Assembly: GCA_900550735.1 (NCBI GenBank)
Contig: URTD01000047.1
Location: 1-11,709, forward strand
Length of the DNA stretch: 11,709 bases
Origin: an uncultured Collinsella sp.
GTDB lineage: Bacteria > Actinomycetota > Coriobacteriia > Coriobacteriales > Coriobacteriaceae
Reading direction: 5' to 3'
Shown: piece after piece, positions 1 through 6,371 of the stretch
Position numbering within the stretch: the first letter of the stretch is position 1
Layout of the letters: the number at the start of each line of letters is the position of its first letter
Notes under the pieces: model-generated
The model's input: only the letters and a program-made list of their open reading frames with translations
The model's database searches: none
Told to the model about the DNA's origin: nothing
Made by a program: the position numbers and the translations under genes

Positions 1-658
1 GGACGTCGGCGCAGACGAAGCTCAGATCGCCGCTCGTCGCCACGCCCAAATTCGGGACAAGCGTCGTGAACGGGTAGTCGCCGATCTTCGGTCGGGCCGC
101 CGAGATCTTCGAGATGAGCGAGGACTTCCCCGCCGAAGGCATGCCCACAAGCGCCGCGTCGGCCATGAGCTTCATCTCGAGCTCGATCCAGTGTTCCTCG
201 GCCGGCTCGCCCAGCTGAGCGAAAGCGGGCGCGCGGCGCACCGACGTCACAAAGTGCGTGTTGCCCAGGCCGCCGGCGCCACCAGGAGCCACGACAACGC
301 GCTCGCCATCGTGCACCAGATCGGCAATCTCGAACATCGGGGTCTGCGTCTCGGGGTCGAGCTCGCGCACCACGGTACCCATAGGGACCTTGAGAATCAG
401 GTCCTCGCCGCTCTTGCCGTTACGACGGGCGCCCTGCCCGTGCGTGCCGCGCTCGGCGCGGAAGTGATGCTTAAAGCGGTAATCGATCAGCGAAGACAGC
501 TGAGCATCGGCCTGGATGACGACGTTGCCGCCACGACCGCCGTCGCCGCCATCGGGGCCGCCCTTGGGGACAAATGCCTCGCGCCTAAACGACATGCATC
601 CGGCTCCGCCGTCGCCGCCGCACACGTTAATGCGGCTGATATCGGTGAACTGTGACAA
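1..658 (-). CDS. obgE: GTPase Obg (N-terminal half, 3' end cut off by the window edge)
   Basis: Obg/CgtA is a ribosome-associated GTPase that acts in assembly of the 50S subunit and in growth and stress control. About 219 codons are visible. The glycine-rich Obg fold comes first, with 'GGDGGAGCMSFRREAF', then 'PKGGPDGGDGGRGGN'. The G domain follows, with the P-loop 'GMPSAGKSS' and the switch-I region 'YPFTTLVPNLG'. The frame leaves the window after 'CADV', exactly where the G3 motif DxPG should be completed, so the rest of the G domain and any C-terminal domain lie outside. I place the start at a TTG (658-656): AGGAGG (672-667) stands 8 bases upstream and no ATG lies near the expected N-terminus. 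A terminator-like hairpin ends right beside this ribosome-binding site, and rpmA is the upstream neighbour, as is common for obg. The family is certain; the start codon is an inference. Confidence 0.95.
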   Translation of the reverse strand, partial: MSQFTDISRINVCGGDGGAGCMSFRREAFVPKGGPDGGDGGRGGNVVIQADAQLSSLIDYRFKHHFRAERGTHGQGARRNGKSGEDLILKVPMGTVVRELDPETQTPMFEIADLVHDGERVVVAPGGAGGLGNTHFVTSVRRAPAFAQLGEPAEEHWIELEMKLMADAALVGMPSAGKSSLISKISAARPKIGDYPFTTLVPNLGVATSGDLSFVCADV

Positions 659-666
659 CAGAATCG

Positions 667-672
667 CCTCCT
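667..672 (-). promoter_or_regulatory. Shine-Dalgarno of obgE (decides a TTG start)
   Basis: AGGAGG lies 8 bases upstream of TTG 658-656. The next in-frame ATG encodes the Met inside the conserved Obg-fold stretch 'GAGCMSFRRE', so it cannot be the true start. The site is 2 bases downstream of the T-run of the preceding hairpin, so obgE translation signals begin immediately after the terminator-like element. Confidence 0.7.
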
Positions 673-674
673 AC

Positions 675-717
675 AAAAAGAGGGAGACCCTTGAATCCTA
701 AAACTCAAGTGCCTCCC
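675..717 (-). terminator. Rho-independent terminator or attenuator between rpmA and obgE
   Basis: In the minus-strand RNA the arms 717-705 and 694-682 pair over 13 positions, with one G-U wobble and one A-G mismatch. They enclose a 10-base loop. The 3' arm is followed directly by UCUUUUU (681-675), the usual intrinsic-terminator tail. It lies 26 bases downstream of the rpmA stop codon and just 2 bases upstream of the obgE Shine-Dalgarno. A CACATATGTG palindrome (717-726) abuts the hairpin; I give it no function. Because no promoter fits between hairpin and obgE, the element may lower obgE expression relative to the ribosomal proteins instead of ending the operon completely. Confidence 0.7.
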
Positions 718-742
718 ACATATGTGCTCTATGAAGGGTGAA

Positions 743-1000
743 TTACGCGTTCGCGAGCGGGCGTACGCTGACCCTGTGCTTGATACCCTTGTGGAACTCA
801 ACGGTACCGTCGACCAGCGCGAACAGCGTGTCGTCCTTACCACGGCCAACGTTCTCACCCGGGTGGATGTGCGTGCCGTGCTGACGGACGAGAATCGTGC
901 CCGTGGTTACCGTCTGGCCGGCATAGCGCTTCGTGCCAAGGCGCTGACCGCGGGAGTCACGGCCATTACGGGAGGAACCGAGTCCTTTTTTGTGTGCCAT
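743..1000 (-). CDS. rpmA: 50S ribosomal protein L27 (bL27)
   Basis: L27 is a large-subunit ribosomal protein whose N-terminal tail reaches towards the peptidyl-transferase centre. The 85-residue product has the normal full family length. It begins 'MAHKKGLGSSRNGRDS' and carries 'GQTVTTGTILVRQ', 'IHPGENVGRGKDDTLF' and 'VEFHKG', all typical of L27. The N-terminus is the short, ready-to-use form; there is no Firmicutes-type extension of the 'LRLDLQFFASKK' kind that the protease Prp removes. Accordingly no prp/ysxB gene sits between rplU and rpmA, where only 33 bases separate the two. The ATG (1000-998) is fixed by the conserved N-terminus; its ribosome-binding site is weak (GTAGG about 8 bases upstream). 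It is probably co-transcribed with rplU. The stop codon is TAA. Confidence 0.98.
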   Translation of the reverse strand: MAHKKGLGSSRNGRDSRGQRLGTKRYAGQTVTTGTILVRQHGTHIHPGENVGRGKDDTLFALVDGTVEFHKGIKHRVSVRPLANA

Positions 1001-1033
1001 TGTGTATACCTACTCTTTCGTTACGAGTGTAAT

Positions 1034-1408
1034 CTACTCGGCGACGGGAGCCTCGGCAACAGCCTCAGCCTCTGCCTTGACAGCCTTCTTGGCGCGGGAG
1101 GTAGCCTGAACCTTCACGATCTTCAGCTTGGTGAGCTGCTGACGGTGACCCTTCAGACGACGATAGCGCTTGCGCTTGTGGAACTTGAAGACCAGCTGCT
1201 TCTCGCCCTTGAACTGCTCAACGATCTGAGCGGTAACCTTGGCCTTGGCCAGCTTGTCGGGATCGGTGACGATCTTCTTACCATCGTTGAGGAAGATAAC
1301 CGGCAGGGTGACCTTGTCGCCCTCATTGCCCTCGATCTTCTCGACGGTGATGACATCGTCGGTGGCGACCTTGTACTGCTTGCCGCCCGTGTTAACGATT
1401 GCGTACAT
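1034..1408 (-). CDS. rplU: 50S ribosomal protein L21 (bL21)
   Basis: L21 is a primary-layer protein of the 50S subunit that contacts 23S rRNA. The product starts with the signature 'MYAIVNTGGKQYKV' and has the basic rRNA-binding stretch 'KRYRRLKGHRQQLTKLKI' at about residues 80-97. With 124 residues it is longer than the usual 100-odd because of an Ala/Glu/Lys-rich tail (about residues 102-124), a feature I associate with actinobacterial L21 proteins. I chose the ATG at 1408-1406 because it matches the family N-terminus and has GAAGGG 9 bases upstream. An in-frame ATG at 1429 would add seven residues not found in L21 and leave no good ribosome-binding site. A strong promoter candidate lies just upstream, overlapping the end of the DUF2344 gene. 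rplU starts the rplU-rpmA(-obgE) unit. Confidence 0.97.
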   Translation of the reverse strand: MYAIVNTGGKQYKVATDDVITVEKIEGNEGDKVTLPVIFLNDGKKIVTDPDKLAKAKVTAQIVEQFKGEKQLVFKFHKRKRYRRLKGHRQQLTKLKIVKVQATSRAKKAVKAEAEAVAEAPVAE

Positions 1409-1450
1409 GTTTACTTGCCCTTCATGCATCAGTTAGTGCAACAGCCGAAT

Positions 1451-1479
1451 ATAGTAGCAGGCGAAAATACCCCCGTCAA
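1451..1479 (-). promoter_or_regulatory. Sigma70-type promoter for rplU-rpmA
   Basis: The minus strand shows a -35 hexamer TTGACG (1479-1474; 5 of 6 match to TTGACA), a 17-base spacer and a -10 hexamer TACTAT (1456-1451; 4 of 6 match to TATAAT). The hexamer is preceded by TGC, an extended -10 TGn motif. Transcription would start near 1444, giving a leader of about 36 bases before the rplU ATG. The -35 box overlaps the TGA stop codon of the upstream DUF2344 gene (1478-1476). This is a sequence match only; its activity is inferred. Confidence 0.7.
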
Positions 1480-2288
1480 CGAGTATGTGGAGCAAATCCA
1501 CAAGTTCGCACAGGTATGGGGCTGACGAGTCGGCCCTCGTCGTCCTCGCATGCTTGATTCTGACGCTCGACATCGTAGGAGCAGATGGTCACGAGGTCTT
1601 GCATACCGGTGGAAACAATAGGTGCATCCACGCCCGGGGTCAAGCCCTGCAACAAAACATCAGCAGCGGAAAGCAAAATTTCCGGACGCATGGAGCCCTC
1701 GTTGTCGGCATGGGTGTCGAGCATGAGTACCAAATGGTCCGGGCGCTCCCCCGCCGTGAGCTCATAGCCCACGAGCGTGTGATCCAAATCCAAGCGCTTG
1801 CTCTTTTTGCCGCGCGCGTAGTCGATGCCGTGGCCCGCGCGCAGCGTGTCGATCGCACGGCGCACCTCGTCGGCGCTTACGGGCGCCTCGGGATCCAAGT
1901 GCAGGTCGATGCGATACGACAAGCGCGTGAGCTGCGCCGTCAAGGCCGGCGTGCGCACGTCGATGTACGCCGCCTCGATGGGTGCCAGATCGGCCGGAGA
2001 CGCCGCAGCCAGGCGCCCAAACGCCTCGTCGAGCGCCACGAACTCGGTCATAAACAGGTCATACCACTCGCAGGTCGACGACGTGCCCACCGGTAGCGCC
2101 GAAGAGAAGCCCACGCGCATGTGCGGAGAGAAGCCCTGCGTGACGGCATAGGGAAGTCCCGCACGGCGCACGATGCGCTCAATGGTATGGATTACTTCGA
2201 GATGACCTAGGTACTTAAGGCGATCGCGCTTGCCATAGCGAACACGAAGCCTAAAGAGCGAGGGGTTGTCGGTCAGGCGCTCACTCAT
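1476..2288 (-). CDS. TIGR03936 / DUF2344 radical SAM-linked protein
   Basis: This 270-residue soluble protein belongs to the family known only as 'radical SAM-linked' (DUF2344, TIGR03936). Some genomes encode it as a separate gene next to a TIGR03960-type radical SAM protein and others as a fusion with it. Visible family marks are 'RVRYGKRDRLKYLGHLE' near the N-terminus (about residues 15-31) and 'GFSPHMRVGFSSALPVG' (about 52-68). The rest is a less distinctive alpha/beta region, and the C-terminal ~30 residues are polar. The ATG (2288-2286) overlaps the TGA of the radical SAM gene as ATGA, indicating translational coupling and probably a fixed ratio or complex with that enzyme. No catalytic motif is apparent, so it may be a substrate-binding or scaffold partner. 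That role is inference; the biochemical function of the pair is unknown to me. Confidence 0.9.
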   Translation of the reverse strand: MSERLTDNPSLFRLRVRYGKRDRLKYLGHLEVIHTIERIVRRAGLPYAVTQGFSPHMRVGFSSALPVGTSSTCEWYDLFMTEFVALDEAFGRLAAASPADLAPIEAAYIDVRTPALTAQLTRLSYRIDLHLDPEAPVSADEVRRAIDTLRAGHGIDYARGKKSKRLDLDHTLVGYELTAGERPDHLVLMLDTHADNEGSMRPEILLSAADVLLQGLTPGVDAPIVSTGMQDLVTICSYDVERQNQACEDDEGRLVSPIPVRTCGFAPHTR

Positions 2289-4174
2289 GCGCGATCACCC
2301 ATCAATACATTCTTGGCGTGGAGCGTGGGGCAGATCCCGCAGCCGGTGCACGACGTGCGGGTGCAGTCGGGAGTCGTGACGCCCTCGAGCGAGCGACGGT
2401 ACTCGCGCTCGAGGAAGCCGCGCGTGCAGCCGGGGCTCACGTGCTCCCACGGCAGGCGCCAGTCCAACTCGTAGGGCAGGTGCACGAGCTCATTGAGGTC
2501 GATGCCGTTTTTGGCAGCAGCCTCCTTCCAGTTATCGAGCGAGAAATGCTCTACCCAGGCGTCAAAGCGAGAGCCCGAGCGCCAAGCATCGATGATGACG
2601 GGCGTCATGTCGCGACCGGCGCGGGACAGCGCGGCCTCGATGAGCGAAGTCTCGGCATCGTGGTAATGCACGCGGACGGCACGGTTGCGAACGCTCGTGA
2701 TAAGCAGCTTCTGGCGACGCTTGACGTCGTCGTAGTCGAGCTGCGGGCACCACTGGAACGGCGTGGCAGCCTTGGGGATAAAGACCGAAACCGAGATGGA
2801 CACCGAGATCGAGCCGCGACGAGCCTTGGGCACCACGGAACGACCGAGCTCCAGCACGTGATCGGCCAGATTGGCGATGGCCACGATGTCCTCGTCGCGC
2901 TCGCCGGGAAGGCCCATCATAAAGTAGAGCTTCATACGGTTCCAGCCGGCCTCGAAGGCCGCCTTAGCCGCACGGTCCAAGTCCTCCTCGGTCACGTTCT
3001 TGTTAATGATGTCGCGCATGCGCTGGCTGCCGGCCTCGGGCGCGAACGTCAGGCCGCCCTTCTTTTCGCCGGCGACCGACTCGGCCATATCCACGCCAAA
3101 CGAATCCAGGCGCTGCGACGGAATAGACACGCGAATACCCGTATCCTCCAGGCGACGGTTGAGCCTGCCGAGCACGTCGCGAATGCAGGAGTGGTCGGTC
3201 GTGGAGAGCGAGGTCAGCGACACCTCGTCATAGCCGGTCTTTTCCAGACCCTGAATCACCGACGAGACGATCTGGTCTGCCGAGCGCTCGCGCACCGGGC
3301 GATACGTCATGCCGGCCTGGCAAAAACGACAGCCTCGGCTGCAGCCGCGGGCGCAGCCGCGCAGGATCTCGATAGACAGGCGGTCGTGGACTAGCTGCGC
3401 ATAGGGTACGCACGACTGCGACAGCGGATTCGTGGCGCCGAAATCCTCGACGACGCGTTTGTAGACCACAGTAGGCGCATCCTTGCCTTCACGCGGCACG
3501 GTGTAGCCATGCGGCGAGCAGGGCTCGTCGTGACGAACCTCATAGAGCGACGGCACGTAGTTGCCGGCAATGGATGCAAGCTGCTCAACAATCTGCGCGC
3601 GCGGGACTCCTTCGTCACGCAGGCGGCGATGCAGCTGGCAGGTCTCGAGCAGCGATTCCTCGCCCTCACCGATGAGGATGGCATCGAAGAAGGCCGCGTA
3701 CGGCTCGGGGGTGTACACCGAGGGGCCGCCGGCGATGATGATGGGGTCATCTTCACCTCGGTCGGCCGCTAACAGCGGAATGCCAGCGAGGTCGAGTGCC
3801 TCGAGGAAGTTCGTCACCGCCATCTCGTGCGGCACATGCAGACCGACGATATCAAACGAAGCGACCGGCGCTGCACCCTCGAGCGAGAGCAGCGGAATGC
3901 CTGCCTCGCGCATAGCGTCACCCATATCGGGCCACGGCACATAGCCACGCTCGCAGGAGATGCCCTCGGCCTGGTTAAGGATGTTGTAGAGGATGGCGAT
4001 GCCCTGGTTGGGCAGACCAACCTCGTACACATCCGGGTAGATCAGGCAGCAACGGTAGTCGGCATCGGCCTTGGAAAGCGTGCCCCACTCGTGATCGATA
4101 TAGCGACTCGGCTTCTCGACCTTGGCGAGCAACGGCTCAATTAAATGAAAACAGTCTTGGTATGCAACGCGCAA
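2285..4174 (-). CDS. Radical SAM protein of the TIGR03960 family
   Basis: This 629-residue protein is a predicted iron-sulfur radical SAM enzyme of unknown substrate. The N-terminal ~210 residues look like a cobalamin-binding-type Rossmann region seen before some radical SAM cores ('YPDVYEVGLPNQG' about 46-58, 'IIIAGGPSVYTPEP' about 145-158, 'AILIGEGEES' about 165-174). The core has the cluster motif CxxxCxxC (C278, C282, C285) inside 'RGCARGCSRGCRFCQAG', then 'GGLTFAPEAGSQRMR' and 'KLYFMMGLPGE' (about 415-424). A second cysteine group, C604-x4-C609-xx-C612-xx-C615, closes the protein and may bind metal or a cluster. The start is a TTG (4174-4172): AGGGG lies 7 bases upstream and the next residues lead into 'LLAKVEKPSRYI', typical of the family start. 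It follows the DUF697-like gene by 10 bases and overlaps the DUF2344 gene by 4. An RNA- or protein-modifying role is possible but unproven. Confidence 0.93.
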   Translation of the reverse strand: MRVAYQDCFHLIEPLLAKVEKPSRYIDHEWGTLSKADADYRCCLIYPDVYEVGLPNQGIAILYNILNQAEGISCERGYVPWPDMGDAMREAGIPLLSLEGAAPVASFDIVGLHVPHEMAVTNFLEALDLAGIPLLAADRGEDDPIIIAGGPSVYTPEPYAAFFDAILIGEGEESLLETCQLHRRLRDEGVPRAQIVEQLASIAGNYVPSLYEVRHDEPCSPHGYTVPREGKDAPTVVYKRVVEDFGATNPLSQSCVPYAQLVHDRLSIEILRGCARGCSRGCRFCQAGMTYRPVRERSADQIVSSVIQGLEKTGYDEVSLTSLSTTDHSCIRDVLGRLNRRLEDTGIRVSIPSQRLDSFGVDMAESVAGEKKGGLTFAPEAGSQRMRDIINKNVTEEDLDRAAKAAFEAGWNRMKLYFMMGLPGERDEDIVAIANLADHVLELGRSVVPKARRGSISVSISVSVFIPKAATPFQWCPQLDYDDVKRRQKLLITSVRNRAVRVHYHDAETSLIEAALSRAGRDMTPVIIDAWRSGSRFDAWVEHFSLDNWKEAAAKNGIDLNELVHLPYELDWRLPWEHVSPGCTRGFLEREYRRSLEGVTTPDCTRTSCTGCGICPTLHAKNVLMGDRA

Positions 4175-4181
4175 CGGAAAA

Positions 4182-4187
4182 CCCCTA
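4182..4187 (-). promoter_or_regulatory. Shine-Dalgarno fused to a stop codon (radical SAM gene, TTG start)
   Basis: TAGGGG contains both the TAG stop of the DUF697-like gene (4187-4185) and an AGGGG ribosome-binding site. The TTG start follows after 7 bases. A ribosome ending on the first gene would sit on the initiation region of the next. Confidence 0.65.
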
Positions 4188-5114
4188 AGCAGCGAGATCT
4201 GATGCGTCCTGATAGGACGCCATAGGACGGGTAGCGCCCGCGACCGTGGTCACCAGATCGCGAACGCGGGAGAACGTGGCAGTGACCACCTCGTTGGCAC
4301 GGCTGTAGTCGACATCGCGCTCGTAGAGCGAAACGAGCGCACGGCCCATGCCATAGGTGCCCGCGGCAGCAGTGAGCGCCTTGACGGCAAACCCAATATG
4401 CGGCGTCTGCTTGACGAGCGCGCGGGTGACCGCGCGGATCACAAGACCGCCGGCAAGCACGCCGGCGACCTCGTAGCCGCGCTCGGGCTTAATGCCGCGT
4501 CCAAAGACGGCAGCGAGCTCAAAGAGCATGCCCACCTGCGCCAGCGCCATAACGGGATAATCGGCGCCCGGCAAAAACACCAAAGCCCCGGTCGCCATAT
4601 TGGTGAGCGCACACGAGGTGATGATGCGGTTGGCCGCCGCGATGCGCATGAAGGCAAAGTTCGCCGCAAAAGCCGTTTCCTTGTCCGTGCGATCGAGAAT
4701 CCAGCGGGCAAGCGTCTCGAGCAGATACGTCTTATCGGTTGCCGCTACCACGCCAAGCATGGGCGTGGACTCCTCGATAAACGGCACCTCCACAGCAGAC
4801 TCGGCAAGCACGCACACGGGCGCGCCGGCGATCACGAGCTCCTGCACGGCACTCTCCAAGCGGTCGGAACCACACGAGAGCACCAGCACCACATCGGTAT
4901 CGGTCTTTGGAGCAATTCGCTCCTCCCCCAGACGCTCGACGCGCACAATGCCCGAGGTCGTCTGCGGCACAAAGGCATCACGCACCGTCTCGGCCAGAAA
5001 GCGCGAGGCAGACGAATCCAGATAGACCGAGACGCGCACCGGCGTATCGGAATCCTTCTTAACGGACGCGCCCATCTTAAAAGCGCGGGTCAGCTTATCT
5101 ACGGGAATTTTCAT
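4185..5114 (-). CDS. DUF697-like protein with a GTPase-like N-terminal domain lacking G motifs
   Basis: The 309-residue product has no named homologue that I can assign firmly. Residues ~25-140 alternate hydrophobic strands and helices ('RVSVYLD', 'DVVLVLSCG', 'GAPVCVLAES', 'LGVVAATD') in an order like a small Era-type GTPase, but without P-loop (GxxxxGKS), DxxG or NKxD. Residues ~150-265 form a hydrophobic, glycine/alanine-rich region ('LPGADYPVMALAQVGM', 'VAGVLAGGLVIRAVTRALV', 'AAGTYGMGRALVSLY') that resembles DUF697, a domain often fused to GTPases. It could be membrane-associated. The ATG (5114-5112) has GGAGGGG six bases upstream. It lies 18 bases after rodA and 10 before the radical SAM gene, inside the operon, so a cell-envelope-linked role is reasonable but inferred. 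The DUF697 assignment comes from pattern resemblance and is moderate. Confidence 0.8.
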   Translation of the reverse strand: MKIPVDKLTRAFKMGASVKKDSDTPVRVSVYLDSSASRFLAETVRDAFVPQTTSGIVRVERLGEERIAPKTDTDVVLVLSCGSDRLESAVQELVIAGAPVCVLAESAVEVPFIEESTPMLGVVAATDKTYLLETLARWILDRTDKETAFAANFAFMRIAAANRIITSCALTNMATGALVFLPGADYPVMALAQVGMLFELAAVFGRGIKPERGYEVAGVLAGGLVIRAVTRALVKQTPHIGFAVKALTAAAGTYGMGRALVSLYERDVDYSRANEVVTATFSRVRDLVTTVAGATRPMASYQDASDLAA

Positions 5115-5132
5115 AGCAAACCCCTCCAGCGG

Positions 5133-6359
5133 TTACGCGGCGCCCGAACGATGCCGCCATATGGATTGTACGATACCCACCGTCAGCAGCTGAATCATCA
5201 TCGAAGACGAACCGAAGCTAATAAACGGTAGCGGAATACCGGTAATCGGCATCATGCCGATGCACATGCCGATGTTTTCGAAGGTCTGGAACGCCCACAT
5301 GCCAACGATGCCAACACACGAAAGACGCAAAAACAGGGACTCGCACTTAAAGGCGACGCGAATCGTCGAAAAGATCAACAGCACGTAGAGGCACAGGAGC
5401 AAAAAGGAACCGCAAAAGCCAAAGGTCTCGGACAGGAAGGCGAAGACGAAGTCGGTGTGGAACTCAGGCAGAAAGCCGCCGGCCGACTGCGTCGCATGGC
5501 CCAAACCCTTACCAAAGAAGCCGCCCGAGCCAACGGCGATAAGCGACTGCTGCAGGTTGTAGGCATCGTCCGAATCGGCATTATCGGGGTCGATAAAGAC
5601 CGTCAGACGGTTCATCTGGTACTGCTTGATGAGCACATCGTGGCCGAGCAACGAATCAAAGACCGAATCAAGCGCCAGAACGAGGGCCACCAGGCCCACG
5701 AGCAGGGCCAGGGTCGACAGCACCCATTCGCGGCGTGCACCGCTCATACAAATGACGATGGCGCCCGAAACAAGCACGACCAGGCCCGAGCCCAGGTCGC
5801 CCATGGCAACGACGGCCAAAAACGGAATGGACAGCATGCCGCAGAGCTTGACGTAGTCGCGAACGGTATCGATGCGACCGTTATACTGCGAGCCAAGCGT
5901 AGCAATAAAGAAGATGGTGATGAGCTTGGCAAGCTCAACCGGCTGGAATGTCAAGCCGATACCGGGAATCTTGATCCAGCCCGTCATGCCCAGACCGCCC
6001 GTATAGGACAGACCTGGAATCTTGGGCGAGAGGATCACGATCAGGTCGATGACGAGCAACGCCGTCGAGAAATTGGAAATACCGCGCAGGTCGGTACGCC
6101 AGACCAGCACCGCCAGCACCGTACCGATTCCAATTCCCAGCAGATGGCGTGAGAACGAAGCGTCGGCCTTAAACTGCGAAGCCGACCAGATAATGATGGC
6201 ACCGTAGGCGACGAGGGCCACAGTAGCCACGAGCACACCGATATGCACCTTTTGGCGAAACGTGCCGCGCGAGGCCGAAAGTTGCTTGTTGACACGGTCC
6301 AGGCTGCTGCGAGAGCCGGTCTTGGTTGAACGGAACAGATCCGCCGGAGAAAAATCCAT
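5133..6359 (-). CDS. rodA: Rod-shape SEDS peptidoglycan glycosyltransferase RodA
   Basis: RodA polymerises glycan strands from lipid II in the membrane as partner of PBP2 in the elongasome. The 408-residue protein has about ten hydrophobic segments after a ~35-residue polar cytoplasmic N-terminus. SEDS landmarks are present in order: 'FQPVELAKL' (138-146), 'GDLGSGLV' (187-194), 'NLQQSLIAVGSGGFFGKGLG' (268-287), 'LPEFHTDFVFAFLSE' (297-311; D303 aligns with the aspartate considered catalytic in RodA) and 'GIPLPFISFGSSS' near the C-terminus. The serine usual in 'QPSE' is valine here. RodA rather than FtsW is chosen because it follows mrdA and mreBCD. ATG 6359-6357 has TAGGAGG 5 bases upstream, and the TAG of that site is the mrdA stop. 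The stop codon is TAA. Confidence 0.96.
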   Translation of the reverse strand: MDFSPADLFRSTKTGSRSSLDRVNKQLSASRGTFRQKVHIGVLVATVALVAYGAIIIWSASQFKADASFSRHLLGIGIGTVLAVLVWRTDLRGISNFSTALLVIDLIVILSPKIPGLSYTGGLGMTGWIKIPGIGLTFQPVELAKLITIFFIATLGSQYNGRIDTVRDYVKLCGMLSIPFLAVVAMGDLGSGLVVLVSGAIVICMSGARREWVLSTLALLVGLVALVLALDSVFDSLLGHDVLIKQYQMNRLTVFIDPDNADSDDAYNLQQSLIAVGSGGFFGKGLGHATQSAGGFLPEFHTDFVFAFLSETFGFCGSFLLLCLYVLLIFSTIRVAFKCESLFLRLSCVGIVGMWAFQTFENIGMCIGMMPITGIPLPFISFGSSSMMIQLLTVGIVQSIWRHRSGAA

Positions 6360-6364
6360 CGCAA

Positions 6365-6371
6365 CCTCCTA
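6365..6371 (-). promoter_or_regulatory. Shine-Dalgarno fused to the mrdA stop codon (rodA start)
   Basis: TAGGAGG holds the mrdA TAG stop (6371-6369) and a perfect AGGAGG site, 5 bases before the rodA ATG. PBP2 and RodA function as a pair, so this tight coupling would help equal synthesis. Confidence 0.7.

Noticed and set aside
138..142. RodA 'QPVE' in place of 'QPSE' (residues 139-142 of RodA, bases about 5934-5945) as evidence of an inactive enzyme
   Set aside because: This position varies among SEDS proteins and the 'HTDF' aspartate and other conserved loops are intact, so loss of activity is not supported. The coordinates given here are RodA residues.
1409..1429. Upstream ATG that would add seven residues to L21
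   Set aside because: L21 proteins begin with the 'MYAIV' type N-terminus. The ATG at 1408 has a good GAAGGG site, and that site lies inside the would-be extension.
722..1525. A 267-codon plus-strand open frame covering rpmA and rplU
   Set aside because: It spans two certain ribosomal protein genes and their gaps on the other strand. Its leucine-rich translation comes from the reverse complement of Lys/Glu/Gln codons.
1667..1684. Small hairpin CGGAAA-N6-TTTCCG in the DUF2344 gene
   Set aside because: A 6-bp stem is expected by chance several times in a window of this size and nothing in the context supports a function.
2318..3394. A 358-codon plus-strand open frame antisense to the radical SAM gene
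   Set aside because: It is a shadow frame over an unmistakable radical SAM coding region; its translation is Arg/Ala/His-rich and without recognisable domains.
4398..5231. A 277-codon plus-strand open frame antisense to the DUF697-like gene and the end of rodA
   Set aside because: It is His/Arg-rich, crosses a gene boundary of the opposite strand, and has no domain features.
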